A stretch of 26,170 nucleotides of DNA from CAUZRD01 sp963582255 (GTDB lineage Bacteria > Pseudomonadota > Alphaproteobacteria > Rhizobiales > TMED25): contig CAUZRD010000012.1 of the NCBI GenBank assembly GCA_963582255.1, forward strand, positions 1 to 26,170, in the 5' to 3' direction. This document shows, piece by piece, positions 1 to 7,586 of the stretch (within the stretch, counting starts at the first letter, position 1; each line of letters opens with the position of its first letter). The notes beneath the pieces were generated by a model that searched no databases, was not told the DNA's origin, and saw only the letters and a program-made list of their open reading frames with translations. The position numbers and the translations under genes were made by a program.

Positions 1-2
1 TT

Positions 3-122
3 ACTGAGATCAGTAGGTTTCTTGCTGCATTCGATAAAATTGGTGTGGATCCAGCTGAGGTTTTCGTGGTTACGATGGTAAATGAAATTAATGTGGCCCT
101 TGCGCACTGTTTCGAAACCTAA
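3..122 (+). CDS. C-terminal tail of an unrecognised protein (5' truncated by window edge)
   Basis: Frame 3 is open from the window edge to a TAA at 120-122 and gives 39 residues, ending in ALAHCFET. The other two forward frames have early stops. The codons look coding-like and the peptide mixes hydrophobic and acidic residues, as a soluble C-terminus would. I do not recognise the family. It runs towards rpoN, which lies on the opposite strand, so the two genes converge with about 227 nt between their stops. The reading rests on one short open frame and could be chance. Confidence 0.35.
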   Translation, partial: TEISRFLAAFDKIGVDPAEVFVVTMVNEINVALAHCFET

Positions 123-349
123 AGAAGGGTCGCTTTAATTCATCCATACGGATTGCTAATTCACTAACCATGAGCTCTTAGCACGTATAAGGGCCATTCT
201 AGCCTCTCCTTGTAGTGTCGGAGCGTGCAGGAAACTAGTGTTGAGATCGGGGAGAGTCAACGATTGTGTGATTATGAATTGTATAGAGGGACGCGCACAG
301 ATACTCCGGCTTACTCGGTGAAAGGTCAATTCAATAATGTCACTTAAAT
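123..349. other. Intergenic gap between convergent genes, nothing recognised
   Basis: This stretch lies between the stop of the left-edge gene and the stop of rpoN. I see no long open frame, no tRNA-like fold and no convincing T-tract terminator. In many proteobacteria hpf and ptsN follow rpoN, but neither is present here. Confidence 0.5.
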
Positions 350-356
350 TTAAGTG
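341..356. repeat. Perfect 16-nt palindrome across the rpoN stop codon
   Basis: CACTTAAATTTAAGTG is perfectly self-complementary and contains the rpoN TAA (350-352 on the minus strand). It has no T-tract on either side, so it is not a classical intrinsic terminator. It could be a protein-binding dyad or chance in AT-rich DNA. Confidence 0.4.
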
Positions 357-1897
357 TTCTTCATGCGCCGACGTTGGACCGATGATGGGATGTTCATGCC
401 CTCGCGGTATTTGGCGACTGTCCGCCGTGCGATTTCAATTCCTGTCTCACGCAACAACACCACCAATTGGTCATCGGAAAGGATTTTAGCGTTGGTTTCA
501 TGGCTTATCATTTCCCTGATACGGTAACGAACCGTTTCTGCCGATACCATGGCGCTGCCGTTTGAGGTGGGAATTGCGGCGGTGAAAAAATATTTGAGCT
601 CAAATATTCCTCGTGATGTGGCCATATGTTTGTTGGTAGTTACTCGGCTAACAGTTGATTCATGCACTTCGATCGCATCGGCGACGGTTTTCATATTAAG
701 AGGTTTTAGGTATTGAATGCCCAGAACAAGGAAAGCATCCTGCTGGCGCACGATCTCTTGGGTCACTTTCAAGATTGTACGGGCACGCTGATCAAGGTTT
801 TTTACCAGCCAATTGGCATTTGTCAGGCATTCTGACAAATAGCTTTTTTCCTTGCCTTTAAGCACATGTTTGGAAACCTCGGCATAATAGGTCTGATTGA
901 CCAATATACGAGGAAGCGTGGCGCTGTTTAGCTCCACCATCCAACTGCCATCAGGTGTGGCACGTACCGTGACGTCGGGTACGACTGGTCGTACTGGCTC
1001 GCATGAAAACTGAAGACCTGGCTTTGGATTGAGCCGGCGGATACGGAAGGTCATTTCGGAGATGACCTTGCGGGGCACACCGCAGGCGCGTGTCAGGCCT
1101 AGTATGTCGTGGCGTGCAACGAGGGGAAGGTTAACTAAAAAAGCCTCATAGGAGGGAGTCAGTTCACCACGTTCGGCCAGCTGCAGCGATAAGCATTCGG
1201 CCAAAGTGCGTGCGAATACGCCGGTAGGCTCGAATGCTCGTAATTTTTCTAGGACACCTTCTATCTCCTGTGTGGCTGTTCCGAGTCGTTCGGAGATTGC
1301 ATGCACGCTTTCAGTGAGATAGCCAGCTTCATCGACCGTACCGATTAGAATTTGTGCGATAATGCGCTCGGTATTACCAAGCGGAAGCATCATTAGTTGA
1401 TTGGATAGATGCTCCTTCAATGTTGGCTCGGCGGCCAGCATTCCCGTCGAATCAAAGTCATCTACATCGAAGGACCCACCACGTGAGTTGCCTTGGCTAA
1501 AAAAATTGGACGCGTCGAGTTCGGACCTGGGGGTTGGCAGATCAATGACGCTTGTTTCTGGATAAAGATCCTCACTGGAGGCATCCAGGCTAGCGGATGC
1601 CTCAAATGCAGTATTATCGCTCAGTAAAATTTCGTTGTCCTGCGGTTCATTGGTGGTGTTACTGTGCAATATATTGGTATCTGCCGGCGCAGCTGCTGTC
1701 TCGTTCTGGGAGGCACCGGTTGGAAGAGGCTCGCCCCCTTCTTCGTGGTTGAGTAAGGGATTGCGCTCGATTTCATCTTCTACAAAATCATTGAGCTCGA
1801 TGGCTGATAACTGCAACAGTTTTATTGCTTGCAGTAACTGCGGGGTCATAACCAGATGTTGGCTATGACTCATCTGCAATTTGGGATGGATAGACAT
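350..1897 (-). CDS. rpoN: RNA polymerase sigma-54 factor
   Basis: Encodes a 515-residue sigma-54, which directs core RNA polymerase to -24/-12 promoters and needs AAA+ activators to open DNA. Region I at the N-terminus is glutamine- and leucine-rich (MTPQLLQAIKLLQLSAIEL, about residues 17-35) and contacts activators. An acidic, low-complexity region II follows (about 50-135). The core-binding and DNA-binding parts fill the rest, with a helix-turn-helix near HESTVSRVTTNK. The diagnostic RpoN box ARRTVAKYRE lies at residues 490-499. Length is normal for the family. The start is an ATG at 1897 with a weak AGG-type ribosome-binding site. It is 38 nt downstream of lptB, so it is probably the last gene of the lpt operon. 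hpf and ptsN, frequent downstream partners, are absent. Confidence 0.97.
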   Translation of the reverse strand: MSIHPKLQMSHSQHLVMTPQLLQAIKLLQLSAIELNDFVEDEIERNPLLNHEEGGEPLPTGASQNETAAAPADTNILHSNTTNEPQDNEILLSDNTAFEASASLDASSEDLYPETSVIDLPTPRSELDASNFFSQGNSRGGSFDVDDFDSTGMLAAEPTLKEHLSNQLMMLPLGNTERIIAQILIGTVDEAGYLTESVHAISERLGTATQEIEGVLEKLRAFEPTGVFARTLAECLSLQLAERGELTPSYEAFLVNLPLVARHDILGLTRACGVPRKVISEMTFRIRRLNPKPGLQFSCEPVRPVVPDVTVRATPDGSWMVELNSATLPRILVNQTYYAEVSKHVLKGKEKSYLSECLTNANWLVKNLDQRARTILKVTQEIVRQQDAFLVLGIQYLKPLNMKTVADAIEVHESTVSRVTTNKHMATSRGIFELKYFFTAAIPTSNGSAMVSAETVRYRIREMISHETNAKILSDDQLVVLLRETGIEIARRTVAKYREGMNIPSSVQRRRMKNT

Positions 1898-1935
1898 GTT
1901 GATAGCCTATAATCGGGGGCGGCGAAGAGTCTCGT

Positions 1936-2859
1936 TCAGATATTGAACTGGTCGCCCAGATAGACGCGCCGCACGTCTGGATGGGAAACAATTTCTTTTG
2001 GAGTTCCTTGCATGAGCACTTGCCCATCGAAGATGATGTAGGCTCGATCGATGAGCCCCAATGTTTCGCGGACATTGTGGTCTGTAATCAAAACCCCAAT
2101 GCCACGTGCTGTGAGCTGTTGAACAAGCGCTTGAATGTCGCCAACGGCAATAGGGTCTATACCGGCAAAGGGCTCGTCAAGAAGCATAAATGATGGACGG
2201 CTAGCCACGGCTCTAGCTATCTCCACACGGCGCCGCTCACCACCTGAAAGCGAGATGGCCGTGCTGGTGCGGATATGGGAAATGCCAAAGTCGTCAAGTA
2301 GCTCGTCTAAAAGGGCCTCTCGGTGATCACGATCAGGTTCCACTATCTCTAGGATAGCATTGATGTTTTTTTCAACTGAAAGTCCGCGAAAAATTGATGG
2401 TTCTTGGGGCAGGTAGCCGATTCCCAGTCGAGCACGCCGATACATTGGAAGCGGTGTAATATCAAAACCGTCAAGCTCTATATGTCCATTATCTGCTCGA
2501 ATAAGTCCAACAACCATATAGAATATGGTTGTCTTACCTGCGCCATTTGGGCCCAATAAACCGACACTTTCTCCGCGGCCTACCGCCAAAGAGATCCCAC
2601 GAACCACAGTTTTTTGGCCAAATGACTTGGTTATCCCATGTATAATTAGCCCCGACCTTGCGTGTTGCTGCTGCCGTTCATCGGAATGACCTGCCGACGG
2701 CGCGCGCGCGCGCGTTGGAGAATTATCCACAGCGGTAATTGGCGCTTGCCCGACAGATTGGCGTGAGGGTGGATCCCCAGCTTCAGAATGGGGCTGACGG
2801 TCGCCCAAAAAACTAAACAATTTCACTAAAACAGATGTCCCTAAGGTTGGTTCAGTCAT
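1936..2859 (-). CDS. lptB: LPS export ABC transporter ATP-binding protein LptB with N-terminal extension
   Basis: LptB is the cytoplasmic ATPase of the LptB2FG complex, which extracts lipopolysaccharide from the inner membrane and pushes it along LptC and LptA. Counting from the ATG at 2859 (307 residues), Walker A GPNGAGKTT is at about 103-111, the Q-loop YLPQEPSIF near 149-157, the signature LSGGERRRVEIARA near 204-217 and Walker B LLDEPFAG near 226-233. The switch histidine is in ITDHNVRE. The ABC core starts near residue 71, so there is a 70-residue Pro/Ser/Gln-rich leader that compact LptB proteins lack. An in-frame TTG at 2940 would add 27 residues, but I prefer the ATG. Neither start has a strong Shine-Dalgarno. 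lptA lies upstream and rpoN downstream, the usual context. Confidence 0.93.
   Translation of the reverse strand: MTEPTLGTSVLVKLFSFLGDRQPHSEAGDPPSRQSVGQAPITAVDNSPTRARAPSAGHSDERQQQHARSGLIIHGITKSFGQKTVVRGISLAVGRGESVGLLGPNGAGKTTIFYMVVGLIRADNGHIELDGFDITPLPMYRRARLGIGYLPQEPSIFRGLSVEKNINAILEIVEPDRDHREALLDELLDDFGISHIRTSTAISLSGGERRRVEIARAVASRPSFMLLDEPFAGIDPIAVGDIQALVQQLTARGIGVLITDHNVRETLGLIDRAYIIFDGQVLMQGTPKEIVSHPDVRRVYLGDQFNI
2700..2714. repeat. GC dinucleotide run (15 nt) inside lptB leader
   Basis: Alternating G and C without interruption for 15 nt, encoding part of an Arg-Ala stretch in the N-terminal extension of LptB. Gain or loss of one dinucleotide would shift the frame before the ABC core. 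Confidence 0.7.
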
Positions 2860-3020
2860 TATTAAGATTAGATGAAAGATAAAACCCAGCGGCAAAGGCT
2901 CCTTATTATGGCGCTCAATCCGATTATTCTTACTTATCAATTAAAAATAATGCCATATTTGTGTGCAGGGAACCTTCCGGTTGATTTGGTGCGGTGGTGT
3001 ATTTGCGTAGCTCGGTTCAA

Positions 3021-3554
3021 TCATGGGTTAGTCCGATTGGGGATAAAAACCCCCCGCACACGCTCGCCTGGTGCGCGAGATTTTGAAATCATGTTGGCCG
3101 TGCCTGTTGCTAGATCAATAATAATGCGTTCGCCGCTAATGATATTACCGCCTTGGCTTAAAATAACATTGCCGGTCAGCGTTACTGTTTCGGATGCTAG
3201 ATCGTAGTGGGCTTTATCGCCTTTGGCGGTCTGATCGTTAACATTCACTGCGACATTATCGATGGCGTCAATAGTGCGTAGCTGGGTCGAAGTGTCTGGT
3301 CCTGTGGAACTGTAATTGATCAGAAGTTCATCGGTCGTCAGCACCATTTTATCCTGACTAACACGTACGCCGCCGATAAATCTTGCGGTGCTTTTAGGTT
3401 CATCGATTTCTAGAGAATCAGATTCAATGTGGATGGGCAAATCGGGGTTAACCGCTAGGTCAGCTATTGATCCAGAGAGCCCTTGGGCATGGGCGGTATT
3501 TATAGGTAATAAGTATATTACTAGGAGCGCTCCCAATGCGGCTGGGTGGATCAT
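3021..3554 (-). CDS. lptA: LPS transport periplasmic protein LptA (OstA-like)
   Basis: LptA forms the periplasmic beta-jellyroll bridge carrying lipopolysaccharide between the inner-membrane LptBFGC and outer-membrane LptDE assemblies. The 177-residue product begins with a Sec signal peptide, hydrophobic from about residue 5 to 18 and with a likely cleavage after AHA (about residue 23). The mature part shows the OstA/LptA repeat pattern: IHIESDSLEIDEPKSTARF, then GGVRVSQDKMVLTTDELLI, KGDKAHYDLASETVTLTGNV and ISGERIIIDLATG. The length is typical. Its ATG overlaps the lptC stop by 4 nt (ATGA), so the two are probably translationally coupled. About 160 nt separate it from the lptB ATG. Confidence 0.93.
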   Translation of the reverse strand: MIHPAALGALLVIYLLPINTAHAQGLSGSIADLAVNPDLPIHIESDSLEIDEPKSTARFIGGVRVSQDKMVLTTDELLINYSSTGPDTSTQLRTIDAIDNVAVNVNDQTAKGDKAHYDLASETVTLTGNVILSQGGNIISGERIIIDLATGTANMISKSRAPGERVRGVFIPNRTNP

Positions 3555-4219
3555 TGCTTTGGCTCTGAATGACTCACAGCTCCATTGATGGTCATGGTCG
3601 TTCCATTTTTGAATATGACCCGCTTGCCTTTGTCGTACATGATCATTGAATTGCCTGTGATCATACCGGCATTCATAAATACAAGTACCGGATTATTGGT
3701 GTTAACGCGCCCCTCGCTTAGATCTACTCTGGCACCATTTAGCTTCGCCACATAACCAGTTGAAACCGAGACCTTAACGTCGTCTTCAAGTGACAGAATA
3801 TTTTTATCGGAACTGTAGGTTCCTCCTTTGGCCTCAAGTTGAAGCCATCCGCCATCTTTCAAACCAATGCGGCCTCTAATTTGCTCCATTGTAACTACAC
3901 CAGCGTCATCCACGTCCTGAATAGCCGATTGAGCAGTTAGTTCAAATTGCTGACCCTCGCGGTCAAGACCGGTTAATTGTGGATTGATCATCTTCACACC
4001 GCTACCGGAAAAATCAATTGGCGGCGCATCGAATGGAGTGGTCCCTGTGGTCTCATCGAACAAACCTTGAGCATAAAGAATTCCTACCAGTGCCAGGCAG
4101 ATTGCAAGACCGGGTAACAAGCCCTTCATTAATGCAACGAATATACTGTGGCGGCGTGCCGCTGACGCTGCGGTGCTGCGGGTGTTATAGCCCCTAGAGT
4201 TTGATCTTTGTCCATCCAT
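3551..4219 (-). CDS. lptC: LPS export protein LptC
   Basis: LptC is the bitopic inner-membrane protein that receives lipopolysaccharide from LptB2FG and hands it to LptA. The 222-residue product has a basic Ser/Arg-rich cytoplasmic start, one membrane segment at about residues 33-52 (LLPGLAICLALVGILYAQGL) and a periplasmic beta-rich domain. The family pattern is visible in VKMINPQLTGLDREGQQFEL and in the repeat-like strands ending RVIFKNGTTMTINGAV. It starts at an ATG (4219), and its TGA overlaps the ATG of lptA. It follows the RNase D-like gene by 68 nt on the same strand. Sequence conservation in this family is low, so the call leans on membrane topology and on the neighbour lptA. Confidence 0.88.
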   Translation of the reverse strand: MDGQRSNSRGYNTRSTAASAARRHSIFVALMKGLLPGLAICLALVGILYAQGLFDETTGTTPFDAPPIDFSGSGVKMINPQLTGLDREGQQFELTAQSAIQDVDDAGVVTMEQIRGRIGLKDGGWLQLEAKGGTYSSDKNILSLEDDVKVSVSTGYVAKLNGARVDLSEGRVNTNNPVLVFMNAGMITGNSMIMYDKGKRVIFKNGTTMTINGAVSHSEPKQ

Positions 4220-4287
4220 TGCAGTGCAGCATAATCAAAAATGCGGCATGAATGCTAGCAAGCATGGATTGTATTGTGATCAGACGC

Positions 4288-4899
4288 TTAGTGAGCGAAT
4301 ATATCCTCGTCCGCCCAGCCAGCGAGATCGAGTCGTGCGCGCCACGGTAAAAACTCAAATGCGGCACGCGCGAGCTCAGCGCGTCCCTCACGCTCAAGCA
4401 TGATATCCAGCGCTATTTTTAGCTCATGTAGATGCAAGACATCGTGGGCAGCATAGGTTTTTTGTGCGTCGCTCAGATCAGCGGCTCCCCAATCAGAGCT
4501 TTGCTGTTGTTTTGAGATATCAAGGCTTAATATCTCTCGGCATAAATCCTTAAGGCCGTGCCTGTCGGTATAGGTACGCGCCAGTTTGGATGCAATTTTT
4601 GTGCAATAGATTGGCTGGGTTATTATCTGAAGATATTTAGCAATTAATGCGACGTCAAAACGCGCAAAGTGAAAAATCTTAGTAACATTTTTGTCAGTCA
4701 AAAGACGTTTGAGATTTGGTGCGTTACCGGGTGGATTGGAAAACTGGATGAGATGTGCATTACCATCGCCAGAACTCAGCTGGATGACACACAGCCGGTC
4801 GCGGTGATGCATAAGACCCATGGCCTCACTGTCAATTGCAACTTGATTCCCAAGATTTATATCGTCAGGAAGGTCGTTTTGATAAAGAGAGATGTTCAC
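4288..4899 (-). CDS. Ribonuclease D-like 3'-5' exonuclease (short form, no HRDC)
   Basis: A DEDDy-type 3'-5' exonuclease of the RNase D family, which trims the 3' ends of structured RNAs such as tRNA precursors. In the 203-residue product, motif I is AIDSEAMGL (D23, E25), motif II is FHFARFDVALIAKYL (D82) and motif III is YAAHD (Y149, D153). All four acidic residues and the tyrosine are present. E. coli RNase D is about 370 residues with two C-terminal HRDC domains. This protein ends soon after the nuclease fold, like the short RNase D-like proteins of many alphaproteobacteria. The start codon is GTG at 4899, with only a weak ribosome-binding site. It is the first gene of the leftward block leading into lptC. 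Confidence 0.88.
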   Translation of the reverse strand: MNISLYQNDLPDDINLGNQVAIDSEAMGLMHHRDRLCVIQLSSGDGNAHLIQFSNPPGNAPNLKRLLTDKNVTKIFHFARFDVALIAKYLQIITQPIYCTKIASKLARTYTDRHGLKDLCREILSLDISKQQQSSDWGAADLSDAQKTYAAHDVLHLHELKIALDIMLEREGRAELARAAFEFLPWRARLDLAGWADEDIFAH

Positions 4900-5059
4900 G
4901 AGAATTTACCGATTCTAATTTTTGGAAAGTACGTTGGTGCTCAGGAGAGGTGATGGTTCCCATCTGATACACTAATGATTGGACAACGCTCTGTGGATGT
5001 TTCAATTAATATACAGCATAGCAAAGTTCATCACAATAAGGCAGGATTTGATCAAAAAC

Positions 5060-5110
5060 GTTGAGATACTAATCGTTCAAACATATCCTTAATATGAGAA
5101 TCTTGAAATA
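5060..5110 (+). promoter_or_regulatory. Promoter-like element, copy A, before the DUF411 gene
   Basis: This 51-nt stretch ends one base before the ATG at 5112. It matches 5950-6000 without gaps at 40 of 51 positions, and most differences are transitions. Possible -35 TTGAGA (5061-5066) and -10 TATCCT (5084-5089) are 17 nt apart. The spacer carries the near-dyad CGTTCAAACA. The similarity drops sharply upstream of 5060. Confidence 0.55.
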
Positions 5111-5111
5111 A

Positions 5112-5573
5112 ATGGATCGCAGGTGTTTCATATTTGGAGCAGTAAGTTTGCCGTTTCTGTCACGGATGGCTTTGGCGAACGGTTCCAAGCTAATGGTATT
5201 CAAGTTGCCAGCATGCGGGTGTTGCGATGCTTGGATTGCTCATATGCAACAGGCGGGGTTCAAATCGGAAACTGAAAACATCAGTGAGCCTAGGATGCTC
5301 GATTTAAAAAAACGCGTCGGGATAACCTCTGAACTTTCTTCTTGCCACACTGCTTTCGTGAACAATTACTTAGTAGAGGGGCATGTCCCATCGGGAGATG
5401 TTCTGTTGCTGCTCTCGCAAAATCCCGACGCGCTGGGACTTACTGTACCCGGAATGCCGGTGGGTTCACCGGGGATGGAGATGGGTAATCGTCGCGATCC
5501 GTTTGATACCCTTTTGATGTTGCGCGACGGGAGCTCGGAAATATTCAAAAGCCATCGTGGCATCCATACTTGA
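5112..5573 (+). CDS. DUF411 family exported metal-binding-like protein
   Basis: A 153-residue DUF411 protein; family members often sit beside copper-resistance genes and are thought to bind metal. The N-terminus MDRRCFIFGAVSLPF resembles a twin-arginine export signal, with likely cleavage near ALANG (residue 23), so the protein is probably periplasmic. The family core follows: KLPACGCCDAWIAHMQQAGF with its CGCC cluster, then VGITSELSSCHTAFV (second cysteine-histidine site), then VEGHVPSGDV and GLTVPGMPVGSPGMEMG, the last rich in methionine and glycine as copper-handling proteins often are. The product ends at the usual length. It is monocistronic by spacing, with no copper pump or regulator next to it in the window. 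Its upstream element is shared with the CIA30-like gene. Confidence 0.88.
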   Translation: MDRRCFIFGAVSLPFLSRMALANGSKLMVFKLPACGCCDAWIAHMQQAGFKSETENISEPRMLDLKKRVGITSELSSCHTAFVNNYLVEGHVPSGDVLLLLSQNPDALGLTVPGMPVGSPGMEMGNRRDPFDTLLMLRDGSSEIFKSHRGIHT

Positions 5574-5949
5574 TTTATAGCACCAGTATTTTCTGATGAT
5601 TATGCGGTAGTGCAGGCGGAAGAGGCGGCGGGGGCTTCCAGCGAAGCTGACGGCGCTTCCAGTTTTGATTACAGGCCGGTAAGCGGAAGCAGATATTCTG
5701 ACTAAAGCTAGAATTGCTAGAATAATTTAAGAATTAGTAGGCATTAAAGCAGAGGGCTTAATTGGTAAAAAGACAATATTGGCCATTGAATCAAAGGCAT
5801 TACGAAAAAATTTACTAAGCCAACTCTAATTTTTGTTATACTATTTGGCACTGTAACTATAACTTGTCGATCACGATATGGGTGCTGGTCTTGACCTTAA
5901 GAGGGGGCGTTGCTTGATTGAGGTTTATTTAATAAATAGGTATCTGAAT
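5574..5949. other. Intergenic region between the DUF411 and CIA30-like genes
   Basis: The first 132 nt continue open in the DUF411 frame after its TGA, up to TAA at 5703-5705. They read as an Ala/Ser/Glu-rich stretch with GASSEADGASS and are richer in GC than what follows. The remainder is AT-rich, with a possible -10 TATACT in the stretch around 5837. I recognise no gene in it. Confidence 0.4.
5707..5724. repeat. Tandem 9-nt repeat
   Basis: GCTAGAATT is followed directly by GCTAGAATA, giving two copies with one mismatch. It sits in AT-rich intergenic DNA and has no known role. Confidence 0.5.
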
Positions 5950-6000
5950 GTTGAAATACCAATCGTTTAAACGTACCCTTAAGACGATAGTCTCAAAATA
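5950..6000 (+). promoter_or_regulatory. Promoter-like element, copy B, before the CIA30-like gene
   Basis: Second copy of the element at 5060-5110. Possible -35 TTGAAA (5951-5956) and -10 TACCCT (5974-5979) are spaced 17 nt. The spacer contains the perfect 10-nt palindrome CGTTTAAACG (5964-5973). It ends 13 nt before the ATG at 6014. Confidence 0.55.
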
Positions 6001-6013
6001 ATATGTTGAAGGT

Positions 6014-6571
6014 ATGGGCGCGGTTATCAAGAAATCTGTTATAGCTCTGTTGCTACTCTGGATGCCTTCGGTTGCGTTCGCCGAGAATGTTTTGATGGAA
6101 GATTTCAAATCCAAGCCGGACACAAGATGGCAGTTCATTGCCGATACCGTGATGGGTGGAGTTTCCACGGGCAAGGTTGAGTTCCTTCACGAAGATGGAG
6201 ATGCCTATGCGCGCATGACAGGGCAGGTAAGTACAGAAAACAATGGCGGCTTTATTCAATTTCAACGGGCACTGCCATCTCCGCTGCCCGAAGAAGCGCT
6301 GGGCTTGCGGTTAGTCGTACGAGGTAACGAGCAGCGTTATTTTGTGCACTTACGGACCAGTGGGACTATTCTCCCGTGGCAGTATTACCAGGCGAGCTTT
6401 GATGTATCGGAAGACTGGGCCGAGGTGCTGTTACCCCTCAAGGCCTTCAAGGCTTCCGGGCTTTTCTTAAGAACTACGCCACGGCCCGAAAGTTTAAAAT
6501 CGGTTGGGATTGTCGCTTTTGGTCGGGAGCATGAGGCAGAGGTCGATGTTCGTGAAGTGAGCCACTTCTAA
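6014..6571 (+). CDS. CIA30 family protein (complex I intermediate-associated protein 30-like), exported
   Basis: A 185-residue protein of the CIA30 family, a beta-sandwich fold related to mitochondrial NDUFAF1, a complex I assembly factor. The diagnostic stretch is DTRWQFIADTVMGGVSTGKV (about residues 36-55), followed by GQVSTENNGGFIQFQ, GLRLVVRGNEQRYFVHLRT and WQYYQASFDVSEDW, the usual order. A Sec signal peptide covers about residues 1-23 (IALLLLWMPSVAFA, then E). The product should therefore be outside the cytoplasm, which does not fit a role at the matrix-facing arm of complex I. Many bacterial homologues have unknown function. The ATG at 6014 has GAAGG just upstream. It is monocistronic and shares its promoter-like element with the DUF411 gene. 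Confidence 0.85.
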   Translation: MGAVIKKSVIALLLLWMPSVAFAENVLMEDFKSKPDTRWQFIADTVMGGVSTGKVEFLHEDGDAYARMTGQVSTENNGGFIQFQRALPSPLPEEALGLRLVVRGNEQRYFVHLRTSGTILPWQYYQASFDVSEDWAEVLLPLKAFKASGLFLRTTPRPESLKSVGIVAFGREHEAEVDVREVSHF

Positions 6572-6911
6572 GTTTTAATGTAGGCCCTGACTATCAATAG
6601 CTTAATAAGAACGCGCGCTGGCATTCTGCCTCTATATCATAGTTTTGCCAAAGTTTGGTAAGGGTGACTTTTGGTCCCGGCAACCAATTAGTCCTCAATC
6701 AAAATGAAGATCGAAAAATTCGTGCAGAATGGTAGAGATTGGATTCCCGCAACCTATATTATCAATTAGTTTGCCGCCGTTTCAGGTGGCTTTTTGTGCT
6801 CAGTGCCTGCTCAGTACCATTTTTTCACATTGGGCTTTGAGACTTTTGCCAGTGCCACAACCACGGTTTTGCTGATCAGATGTGATCGCCACCATACCAA
6901 CAAAAGTTGAT
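6572..6911. other. Intergenic region with a possible gene relic
   Basis: The left part (6572-6799) shows only a short inverted repeat, CCAAA-G-TTTGG (6648-6658), and no supported gene. The right part, read on the minus strand, carries the possible SEC-C-like mini-ORF at 6800-6895. Confidence 0.4.
6800..6895 (-). pseudogene. Possible degenerate SEC-C zinc-motif mini-ORF
   Basis: A 31-codon frame from ATG (6895) to TGA (6800) includes QQNRGCGTGKSLKAQC. This resembles the SEC-C motif at the end of SecA and related proteins (consensus like N-x-PCPCGSGKKYKxCH). The first cysteine is replaced and the spacing to the last cysteine is one residue longer than usual, so metal binding is doubtful. It lies just downstream of the GST gene on the same strand. 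It could be a relic of a SEC-C protein or a chance likeness. Confidence 0.22.
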
Positions 6912-7586
6912 TTAAGTGGATGGAAATTCAGGTTCATCCATACCACTTTTCCAGGTGGGATATTTTTCCATCACACCCAAAAAACGATCCGAATCAATAA
7001 TGCTTTGTAACCAGCATTGAACGCCAGACAGATCGAGTGTGTTGAACCATTCGCGATCATTATTGGCAAACTGCCGAATGAACGGCGAGATTGCCGCATC
7101 GGCAAATGTAAAATCATCGCCGCACAGGTAAACGGTTTTCAATAGTCTTGCGTTCAGTTTTTTCAGAAATGCAGCTCCCTGGTTACGATGATGAAGCGGG
7201 GCTAAAATTTCGTAACGGTTCGGATATTTGTAGCGATCCAGGTTATCCTTAAACGGTCCATCGGTTTCGGCAATCAGCGCATCAATATCGTTGCGGTCAT
7301 TATTTAGCGGCGTTAGCCATCCTTCCGGATCATTCCTATCAAGCGCCCAGCGCATGATTTCCAGACTTTCCTCGATTACCCGTCCATCGGGCAACACCAT
7401 TACAGGCACGGTACCCTTCGGTGAAACTGCAATCATTTCAGATGGTTTGTTACGCAAAATAACCTCGCGTAATGCGCATGTCTGGCCGCTAGCTGCAATC
7501 GCTATGCGCGCCCGCATTGCATATGGGCAGCGCCGAAAGGAATACAGAATGGGTACCTCACCTAGCATGCCGCACACCTCACTCAT
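6912..7586 (-). CDS. Glutathione S-transferase-like protein
   Basis: A 224-residue GST-fold protein. The thioredoxin-like N-terminal domain starts PILYSFRRCPYAMRARIAIA with a CPYA active-site-like motif, and continues through VILRNKPSEMIAVSPKGTVP (the cis-proline loop) and VIEESLEIMRW (the Glu-Ser pair that binds the gamma-glutamyl group). A helical C-terminal domain follows, with GDDFTFADAAISPFIRQF near residue 165. I chose the ATG at 7586. The frame is open to 7727, but that start would bury 149 nt inside trhO. From 7586 the overlap is only 8 nt, and the product starts just before the fold. The short overlap suggests coupling to trhO. Substrate unknown. Confidence 0.85.
   Translation of the reverse strand: MSEVCGMLGEVPILYSFRRCPYAMRARIAIAASGQTCALREVILRNKPSEMIAVSPKGTVPVMVLPDGRVIEESLEIMRWALDRNDPEGWLTPLNNDRNDIDALIAETDGPFKDNLDRYKYPNRYEILAPLHHRNQGAAFLKKLNARLLKTVYLCGDDFTFADAAISPFIRQFANNDREWFNTLDLSGVQCWLQSIIDSDRFLGVMEKYPTWKSGMDEPEFPST

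Noticed and set aside
2872..3207. Plus-strand 111-codon frame across lptA and the lptA-lptB gap
   Set aside because: It is antisense to lptA for a large part, with unlikely composition.
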